From: an uncultured Solobacterium sp.
GTDB lineage: Bacteria > Bacillota_I > Bacilli_A > Erysipelotrichales > Erysipelotrichaceae
DNA length: 20,481 nt
Direction of reading: 5' to 3'
NCBI GenBank assembly: GCA_900543035.1
Contig: UQPV01000046.1
Location: 1-20,481, forward strand
Numbering within the stretch: position 1 is the stretch's first letter; each line of letters opens with the position of its first letter. Both the position numbers and the translations under genes were made by a program. Below the pieces are notes generated by a model. That model ran no database searches. It had not been told where the DNA came from and saw nothing but the letters and a program-made list of their open reading frames with translations. Positions 15,469 through 20,481 of this stretch are shown piece after piece.

Positions 15469-17817
15469 CTATGGCAGATCCGGACGGGTGAAGGTCAGCC
15501 GCTCGAAGATGTAGAACAGCCCGTTTTGCACCAGGGGGATCAGCACGATGCCGACACCTGCGCATAACAGCTGCAGCGGGCTGAGCCGCACGAGCATGAA
15601 CCAGGAAGCCAGCGGCGGCACGATGATGCAGAGCACGAACATCAGGCACATCGCGCCGAAGATGATGCGGCGGTTCATGTTGAAGGGGCGGCTGATGCGG
15701 AAGAGCACCGCCAGCGAGCTGCATCCGGCCAGGATCACGCACAGCGTGGAGATGACCTCCTGGCTGAGCGGCTCGATGGCCGTCAGGGCATAGACATAGA
15801 AGACCGAGAGCACGACGCATAACGCGCCGGGCAAGGCCTTGCTGAAGACATTGCGCAAAAAGTTTCCCCGCACCCGCTCATGATTGGGCTCCAGCGCCAG
15901 GAAGAACGAGGGGATGCCGATGGATACCGTGGAGATCAGCGTCAGCTGGATCGGCTCAAACGGATAGATGGGAATGAAGAACAGCGTCAGAAAGCCCAGG
16001 ATCACCGAAAAAGACGTCTTGACCAGGAACAAGGAAGCCGTGCGCTGGATATTGTTGATGACGCGGCGCCCTTCGTTGACGATGTCTGGAAGATGCGAGA
16101 AATTGGAATCAAGCAGCACGAGGTTGGCGATGTTCTTGGCCGCCTCGCTGCCCTGCGCCATGGCGATGGAGCAGTCTGCCTCCTTCAGCGCCATGACATC
16201 ATTGACGCCGTCTCCGGTCATGGCCGTGATATGGCCTTTGCGTTTCAGCGCCTCGATCATCTGCTTTTTCTGTACCGGCGATACCCGGCCGAACACCGTA
16301 TAGCGTTCCACCGCCGCTTCGATCTCTTCTTCCTTCAGCGCAGAGGCATCCACGCAGAGGTCTGCGTCACGGACGCCGGCAGCCGCAGCGATCTGCTGCA
16401 CCGTCCGCGCATCATCCCCGCTGATGATCTTGACGTCGACGCCCTGATCATAAAAATAGTCCAGGATCTCAGGCGCTTCTGGACGGATCGGATCGCTGAG
16501 CACGATCAGCGCGAGCAGCGTGCAGTCCATGTCATGCAGATCGTCCTGGATCTCATCCGGGCTGGCTGCGAGCGCGACGACTCGTTTGCCTTGCGCGGCC
16601 AGATCGCTGATCCGCCGTTCCACGTCCTCCTGCCGCTGCACAAAGATGAACTCATATGCGCCGATCAGATAGGTCCCTCGCTCTTCGTATGTCACGCCGC
16701 TGGCCTTGCGGGCGCTGGAAAACGCCAGCGTCTTTGCGCTCTGCCAGCCCTCCTGCGGTGAAGCATAGGCGCGGATGGCCTGAGCGGTCGCGTTGGTATC
16801 CTGCAGGTCATGGAAGCAGTGTCCGAGGATCTCCCGGATATCCGCATCCGCATAGGGGATCACTTCCTCCACCGTCATGCAGCCCGCCGTGATCGTCCCG
16901 GTCTTATCGCAGCACAGCGTATCCACACGCGCCAGCGTCTCGATGCAGTACAGCTCCTGCACCAGCGTATTCTTGCGGGCCAGGTTGATCGTGCCCACTG
17001 CCAGCGCGACGCTGGTCAGCAGCACGAGCCCTTCCGGGATCATGCCCAGCACCGCCGCCACCGTGGCCGGGATGGCATCATTGAGCGCGGCATGCGTAAA
17101 GAACAGCTGCTTTCCCATCAGCAGCAGCCCCATCGGCACGATGATGATGCTCACGGTCTTGATGATGAAATTGATCGCATCACGCAGCTGTGAAGGATGG
17201 CGGCGCACCTGTCTGGCATGATCGAGGATCGTGTGGACATACGTCTGTCTGCCGACAGCACAGACTTGCGCGCAGACATGCCCGCTGACCGCAAAGCTGC
17301 CGGAATACAAAAAGCTGCCCGCTTCCTTGAGGATGATGTCCGACTCCCCGCTCACCAGCGATTCATTGCATTCCAGCCTGCCCTCCCGGACGATGGCATC
17401 GCAGGGGATCTGATCTCCGTTGGACAGAAACAACAGATCGTCCATGACGATCTCATCCAGGGCCAGCTCACATTCTCTGCCATCGCGCAGGGCCTTCACA
17501 TGCGTCTGCGAGAGCAGCGAGAGCCTGTCCAGCACACGCTTGGAGCGGATCTCCTGAAAGATGCCGATGACGATATTGGATATGATGACGCCCAAAAAGA
17601 GCATATTGCGGTAATTGCCGGTGATGAAGACCAATGCGGCCAGGATGACATTGATGAGGTTGAACAGCGTCATCAGATTGTCCCGGAAGATCATGCGGTA
17701 GCTCTTAGTCGTCTTCTTCAGCTGTTCATTATATTCACCCTTTTCCCTGCGGGCAGCCGCCTCCTCAGCGGTGAGTCCCTTACGCAGGTCAGTATATGAT
17801 CGAAGCTTTACATCCAT
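15469..17817 (-). CDS. P-type cation-transporting ATPase (CtpE-like)
   Basis: 782-aa membrane ATPase moving a cation, probably Ca2+ or Mg2+. Seen: N-terminal cytoplasmic region with GLTAEEA; membrane pair 45-90; actuator SGES at 156-159 in place of TGES; membrane segments 213-280 with IPEGLVLLTSVALAVG; phosphorylation site CDKTGT with Asp304; TGDGVNDVMALKEAD hinge motif; C-terminal membrane segments from about 600. PEGL without the second Pro of Ca2+-ATPases, together with LPDIVNEGRRVINNIQRTASLFLVKT, resembles mycobacterial CtpE and its Firmicute relatives. There is no heavy-metal domain (no CPC). The start at 17817 is chosen for AGGTG 5 nt upstream and MDVKLRSY; the longer frame to 17931 would begin upstream of the promoter. 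Monocistronic. The ion is not determined. Confidence 0.9.
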   Translation of the reverse strand: MDVKLRSYTDLRKGLTAEEAAARREKGEYNEQLKKTTKSYRMIFRDNLMTLFNLINVILAALVFITGNYRNMLFLGVIISNIVIGIFQEIRSKRVLDRLSLLSQTHVKALRDGRECELALDEIVMDDLLFLSNGDQIPCDAIVREGRLECNESLVSGESDIILKEAGSFLYSGSFAVSGHVCAQVCAVGRQTYVHTILDHARQVRRHPSQLRDAINFIIKTVSIIIVPMGLLLMGKQLFFTHAALNDAIPATVAAVLGMIPEGLVLLTSVALAVGTINLARKNTLVQELYCIETLARVDTLCCDKTGTITAGCMTVEEVIPYADADIREILGHCFHDLQDTNATAQAIRAYASPQEGWQSAKTLAFSSARKASGVTYEERGTYLIGAYEFIFVQRQEDVERRISDLAAQGKRVVALAASPDEIQDDLHDMDCTLLALIVLSDPIRPEAPEILDYFYDQGVDVKIISGDDARTVQQIAAAAGVRDADLCVDASALKEEEIEAAVERYTVFGRVSPVQKKQMIEALKRKGHITAMTGDGVNDVMALKEADCSIAMAQGSEAAKNIANLVLLDSNFSHLPDIVNEGRRVINNIQRTASLFLVKTSFSVILGFLTLFFIPIYPFEPIQLTLISTVSIGIPSFFLALEPNHERVRGNFLRNVFSKALPGALCVVLSVFYVYALTAIEPLSQEVISTLCVILAGCSSLAVLFRISRPFNMNRRIIFGAMCLMFVLCIIVPPLASWFMLVRLSPLQLLCAGVGIVLIPLVQNGLFYIFERLTFTRPDLP

Positions 17818-17841
17818 GCAAACACCTGCCTTGTTTCTCAC

Positions 17842-17850
17842 ATTATAGCA
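17842..17850 (-). promoter_or_regulatory. Extended -10 promoter of the ATPase gene
   Basis: On the minus strand ATGCTATAATGTG: TGC plus a perfect TATAAT (17842-17847), about 25 nt before the ATG at 17817. No good -35 at 17 nt. Upstream, 17871-17998 holds no gene or site I can recognise. Confidence 0.6.
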
Positions 17851-17998
17851 TATCCGTTTTTCCCCGACGGTTTCACAAATGTAAGATTTCTGAAAAGCAG
17901 ATGAAAAAACCGTCTTCCACAGTGTTTTCATTCAACATTGATCCTATATGTCCAGCATAGCCTGTTCCGAATGATCCGGCACGTTCTTCTACGCACCA

Positions 17999-18021
17999 AA
18001 AGGGGCGTATACCGCCCCTTT
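17999..18021 (-). terminator. Hairpin terminator downstream of the hydrolase region
   Basis: Perfect 9-bp stem AAAGGGGCG / CGCCCCTTT with a 5-nt loop, followed on the minus strand by TTTTGG (T tract partly inside the stem). It lies about 168 nt behind the hydrolase stop, beyond a decayed aldo/keto reductase tail, so it may originally have ended that gene. The T tract is short. Confidence 0.6.
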
Positions 18022-18048
18022 GCGTTCATTTCCTGAAACCAGATCATG

Positions 18049-18190
18049 CTAATACCAATCGTGTTTCTCCTTTTCATCGAAGGACCGAGATGTTTTCCTG
18101 GATATGCCTTGGATTGCTGGAGCCAGGAGCTGTTGCCGCCGCTTGCTCCATGGCATGGATCAAGACCTTTACAGCTGTCTTTTCATCATC
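18049..18190 (-). pseudogene. Decayed C-terminus of an aldo/keto reductase
   Basis: In a frame different from the hydrolase, the minus strand reads VKVLIHAMEQAAATAPGSSN then PRHIQENISV. PGSSNPxHIQEN is the well-known NADP-binding turn near the end of aldo/keto reductases. A one-base shift at about 18082-18086 then gives FDEKEKHDWY and a stop at 18049, like the end of some Firmicute AKRs but missing the intervening 15 or so residues (FDFELTDEEM...). There is no start codon or ribosome binding site. This looks like the last trace of a gene once placed behind the hydrolase. The match is by pattern memory only. Confidence 0.45.
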
Positions 18191-19178
18191 ACTGCATTGC
18201 TCTCTGGAAGAAATCCGTCATCTGATCAAAGGGGATCACTTCCAGATTGTCATACAGATCGGTATGCACCGCATCAGGGATGATCAGCAGTTCCTTGTTC
18301 TCTGGCTTCGGATTGCCTTTCATCATGGCAGCATATGCATCCCGGCTGAAATAGCAGGAGTGGGCCTTTTCCCCATGAATGATCAGCACCGCTGAGCGGA
18401 TCTCATTGCTGTAGTGAAGGATAGGCTGATTCATAAAAGACATCGTACCGGTCACATTCCACCCGCCGTTGGAATTCAAAGAACGTGGATGATAGCCGCG
18501 AGCCGTCTTGTAATAGTCGTGATAATCTTTGACATAGAAAGGCGCGTCCTCTGGCACTTCTGCTGCCACGCCGCCGCCCAAGGCATGAGCGCCATTCCGG
18601 CAGTCTTCGATACGCTGGGCATTGAGCGCCTTTTTCTTTTCATACCGGGCTGCTTCACTGTCCTCTGCATCAAAATAGCCATTGGCGTTCACACGGGCCA
18701 TATCATACATGGTGGAGGCCACCGTGGCCTTGATCCGGGTATCGAGGGCGGCAGCATTCAGGGCCATTCCTCCCCATCCGCAGATGCCGATGATCCCGAT
18801 CTTCTCCGAATCTGCATCTTCCCGCATACAGAGATGATCGACCGCAGCCTGAAAGTCTTCTGTATTGATATCCGGAGATGCCATATACCGGGGCTGACCG
18901 CCGCTTTCACCTGTAAAAGAAGGATCAAAGGCGATCGTCAAGAAACCGCGCTCCGCCATTGTCTGGGCGTACAGGCCAGCAGCCTGCTCCTTCACCGCGC
19001 CAAAGGGGCCGCATACGGCAATGGCTGCCAGCTTGCCCTCGGCATGCTTAGGCTTATACAGATCAGCCGCCAGGGTGATGCCATAGCGATTGCGGAAAGT
19101 CACCTTGCTGTGCTCAACCTTATCGCTTTGCGGAAAGGTCTTATCCCATTCCTTTGTCAAGATCATTTTTTCTTCCAT
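18189..19178 (-). CDS. Alpha/beta hydrolase, YcjY-like, with cysteine nucleophile
   Basis: 329-aa cytoplasmic alpha/beta-hydrolase. The nucleophile elbow is GICGWGG (131-137) with Cys133 where most relatives have Ser, as in E. coli YcjY (GICASGG) and dienelactone hydrolases. Other family features: CGPFG near the oxyanion region (56-60), FDPSFTGESGG (84-94), an insertion between 160 and 240, LIIHGEKAHS (266-274), and His305 in DAVHTDLYD. No signal peptide. The substrate is unknown; these proteins are often annotated as alpha/beta hydrolase or acetyl xylan esterase-like. The start at 19178 has GGAGGT 8 nt upstream; the frame extends to 19238 but the ATG there lacks a ribosome binding site. It is divergent from a LysR regulator, the usual arrangement for a regulator and its target. 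Confidence 0.85.
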   Translation of the reverse strand: MEEKMILTKEWDKTFPQSDKVEHSKVTFRNRYGITLAADLYKPKHAEGKLAAIAVCGPFGAVKEQAAGLYAQTMAERGFLTIAFDPSFTGESGGQPRYMASPDINTEDFQAAVDHLCMREDADSEKIGIIGICGWGGMALNAAALDTRIKATVASTMYDMARVNANGYFDAEDSEAARYEKKKALNAQRIEDCRNGAHALGGGVAAEVPEDAPFYVKDYHDYYKTARGYHPRSLNSNGGWNVTGTMSFMNQPILHYSNEIRSAVLIIHGEKAHSCYFSRDAYAAMMKGNPKPENKELLIIPDAVHTDLYDNLEVIPFDQMTDFFQRAMQ

Positions 19179-19207
19179 GTCAAGATACCTCCATTCGATC
19201 ATTTCTT

Positions 19208-19244
19208 GCGGACCGTTTGTCCGCGCTTCATGGTGCAAACCATG
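19208..19244 (-). promoter_or_regulatory. Two adjacent perfect inverted repeats in the hydrolase leader
   Basis: GCGGAC-CGTTT-GTCCGC (19208-19224) and CATGGT-GCAA-ACCATG (19229-19244), separated by 4 nt and lying 30 nt before the hydrolase start. On the transcript they form two small hairpins in a leader of about 225 nt. Neither has a T tract. They may be operators, a translational control element, or leftovers of the decayed ORF they overlap. Confidence 0.45.
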
Positions 19245-19386
19245 CGCTATGCAAGGAAAGAAGCTGAAACTGCTCTTGCCTTCTTCCTCCCTTTTGCAGC
19301 TGCAGATATTTTCAGATCATGGCTTCTTCACAGCCAGCATCGTTCAAGTTGCGAAGAAGCCGCGCTGTTTCAGAAATTTCACCCAT
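19228..19386 (-). pseudogene. Decayed small ORF between the hydrolase and its promoter
   Basis: From ATG 19386, with AAGGTGG 7 nt upstream, the frame reads MGEISETARLLRNLNDAGCE EAMI, meets TGA at 19312-19314, then continues KYLQLQKGGRRQEQFQLLSL HSAWFAP to a stop at 19228 (spaces break the sequence). This resembles a family of 70-80-aa Firmicute small proteins (RNLxDAGC...I.KFLxLQEEGK..EQLxLLSxHR...) that end in a CLDYLIYQ-like helix. That ending is absent or frame-shifted here. The TGA and the lost end argue for a pseudogene, though a 24-aa peptide could still be made. Family recognition is from memory. Confidence 0.4.
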
Positions 19387-19397
19387 GACTCTGCCAC

Positions 19398-19439
19398 CTT
19401 TACCGCTTTCATTATAATGTCATGCCCAAAGCATAACAA
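19398..19439 (-). promoter_or_regulatory. Hydrolase promoter with a second cre-like site
   Basis: On the minus strand TTGTTA (19434-19439), 17 nt, TATAAT (19411-19416). The 15-mer ATGAAAGCGGTAAAG (19398-19412), over the -10 edge and start site, matches the cre consensus except at the last two defined positions and shares WTGNAAGCGGT with the site at the GH84 promoter. The leader to the hydrolase ATG is long, about 225 nt. Confidence 0.45.
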
Positions 19440-19449
19440 ATACCTAATT

Positions 19450-19495
19450 TGAAAACCGTGTTTTGCTTTTCAGGCATATCAAAGAACGCTATAAT
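19450..19495 (+). promoter_or_regulatory. LysR promoter and candidate LysR operator
   Basis: TTTTCA (19467-19472), 17 nt, TATAAT (19490-19495) precede the regulator. The dyad TGAAAA-N11-TTTTCA (19450-19472) overlaps this -35 box and lies just upstream of the divergent hydrolase -35; inside it is AAAAC-CGT-GTTTT. A dyad in this place is typical of autoregulating LysR-type proteins that also control the divergent gene. The promoter is well supported; the operator is inferred. Confidence 0.5.
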
Positions 19496-19516
19496 GATTA
19501 TGCTAGGAGGATCGAT

Positions 19517-20407
19517 ATGGAACTAAGAGTACTTCGCTATTTCTTGACGATAGCCAGGGAAGGAAGCATCACGAACGCGGCCAACGTTTTGCATGTCACA
19601 CAGCCGACACTTTCCCGGCAGATCCATGACCTGGAAGAAGAGCTGGGACAGCGGCTGTTTGTTCGCGGCAGCCGCAATATGAGCTTGACTGCCGAAGGCA
19701 TGATCTTGCGGAAACGTGCAGAAGAGATCATCTCCATGGTCGATAAAACAGAAGCCGAATTTCATTCAATGAGCAATGTCGTGAGCGGCGATATCTATAT
19801 CGGCGGCGGAGAAACAGAGGCAGTCAAACTGATCGCACAGATCGTCTGTGAGCTGCGCACAGCTTATCCGGAAATTCATTATCATCTGTACAGCGGAAAT
19901 GCTGAGGATGTCACCGAACGGCTGGATAAAGGCTTATTGGATTTTGGGCTGTTGATTCAGCCTGCGGACATCTCCAAATACGATTACTTCAATATTCCTG
20001 CCAGAGATACGTGGGGCGTCATCATGCGAAAAGACATCCCTCTAGCAAAAAAAGAAACGATCAGAAAAGAAGATCTGCTGAACGTTCCCTTGATCTGCTC
20101 ACGTCAGGTCATTTCAGAAGAGCGGCACAGGAATGAATTTGCCGAGTGGTTTGGCGAGGATTTCGACAAGCTGGACATCGTCACGACGTTCAACCTCGTC
20201 TATAACGCTGCCATCATGGTCGAAGCCGGAGTGGGCTATGCCATCACGATCGACAAGATCGCCAATACGACTGAAAGCAGCAGTCTCTGTTTCCGCCCGC
20301 TGGAGCCGCAGCTCGATTCAGGATTAAATATCATCTGGAAAAAGGACCAGGTGTTTTCCGCAGCAGCAGCGTTATTCTTCAAAAAACTGCGTGAGCATTT
20401 TGGTTAA
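19517..20407 (+). CDS. LysR-family transcriptional regulator
   Basis: 296 aa, full length for the family. N-terminal winged helix-turn-helix at about 1-60 (MELRVLRYFLTIAREGSITN, AANVLHVTQPTLSRQIHDLE), linker helix to about 85, then a periplasmic-binding-protein-like effector domain. The start at 19517 is chosen because AGGAGG lies 6 nt upstream and the HTH begins at once; the open frame extends to 19463 without reason. It is divergent from the alpha/beta hydrolase and probably controls it and itself. The effector is unknown. The stop is only 7 nt from the end of a group II intron on the opposite strand, so no terminator of its own is visible. Confidence 0.93.
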   Translation: MELRVLRYFLTIAREGSITNAANVLHVTQPTLSRQIHDLEEELGQRLFVRGSRNMSLTAEGMILRKRAEEIISMVDKTEAEFHSMSNVVSGDIYIGGGETEAVKLIAQIVCELRTAYPEIHYHLYSGNAEDVTERLDKGLLDFGLLIQPADISKYDYFNIPARDTWGVIMRKDIPLAKKETIRKEDLLNVPLICSRQVISEERHRNEFAEWFGEDFDKLDIVTTFNLVYNAAIMVEAGVGYAITIDKIANTTESSSLCFRPLEPQLDSGLNIIWKKDQVFSAAAALFFKKLREHFG

Positions 20408-20414
20408 GCGCACA

Positions 20415-20481
20415 ATCGAGTAGAGACTAATCACTAGTCCCTCTCACACCACCGTACGTGCCGTTCGGCATACGGCGGTTC
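20415..20481 (-). mobile_element. Group IIC intron, 3' end (domains V and VI), cut by window edge
   Basis: On the minus strand ACCGCCGTATGCC-GAAC-GGCA-CG-TACGGTGGT folds as domain V: a 13-pair helix with GAAC tetraloop and a CG bulge. The catalytic triad reads CGC, as in class C introns, not AGC. Domain VI follows: GAG-AGGGACTA / TAGTCTCT-A-CTC with a bulged A (complement of 20421), the expected branch point, and the 3' end CTACTCGAT at about 20415. The body and reverse transcriptase lie outside the window. Confidence 0.8.

Noticed and set aside
15365..15820. 151-codon minus-strand frame overlapping the ATPase end
   Set aside because: It is out of frame with the ATPase, runs through its terminator, and has no domain.

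Overview
The window reads as a segment, possibly a complete contig, from a moderately GC-rich Firmicute, most likely an Erysipelotrichia-like gut bacterium. The basis is gene content and order: uvrA, hprK, lgt/ppaX and trxB in one tight run (a layout related to that of Bacillus), strong AGGAGG ribosome binding sites, TGCTATAAT-type extended -10 promoters, and large secreted glycosidases with FIVAR stalks. The genus is not determined by anything I can see. Almost every gene lies on the minus strand; only the LysR regulator at the right end is on plus.

Both edges are pieces of group IIC self-splicing introns on the minus strand. Positions 1-207 are the 5' end of one copy, inserted directly behind a terminator hairpin. 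Positions 20415-20481 are the 3' end (domains V and VI) of another, 7 nt beyond the LysR stop codon. The window is therefore probably bounded by copies of a multi-copy element.

Left part (about 250-7350): a surface-glycan module. The main gene is a 1622-aa secreted GH84 beta-N-acetylglucosaminidase with two discoidin domains, an Ig-like domain, a FIVAR/helical stalk and a membrane-anchor tail without LPXTG. Its promoter carries a good match to a CcpA cre site. Downstream lie two broken genes joined head to tail: the N-terminal half of a LuxR-type regulator (frameshifted, with its own promoter) and the C-terminal end of a second GH84-like surface protein whose catalytic part is gone.

Middle (7480-9150): a two-gene operon, a DUF2262-like protein and a short-chain dehydrogenase, behind a promoter whose -35 box sits at the centre of a near-perfect 29-bp palindrome.

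Core (9163-15370): a translationally coupled operon uvrA - hprK - lgt::HAD phosphatase - trxB, every junction overlapping. The third gene fuses prolipoprotein diacylglyceryl transferase to a PpaX-like HAD phosphatase, which are separate neighbours in Bacillus. HPr kinase and a PpaX-type pyrophosphatase belong to carbon catabolite control, which fits the cre-like sites at the GH84 and hydrolase promoters.

Right part (15430-20407): a CtpE-like P-type cation ATPase, then a divergent pair, an alpha/beta hydrolase with a Cys nucleophile and a LysR regulator. The intergenic region between the pair holds face-to-face promoters, a candidate LysR operator, a second cre-like site, a decayed small ORF and two hairpins. 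A decayed aldo/keto reductase tail follows the hydrolase. Overall this is a conserved housekeeping core flanked by accessory regions with signs of rearrangement and gene decay.
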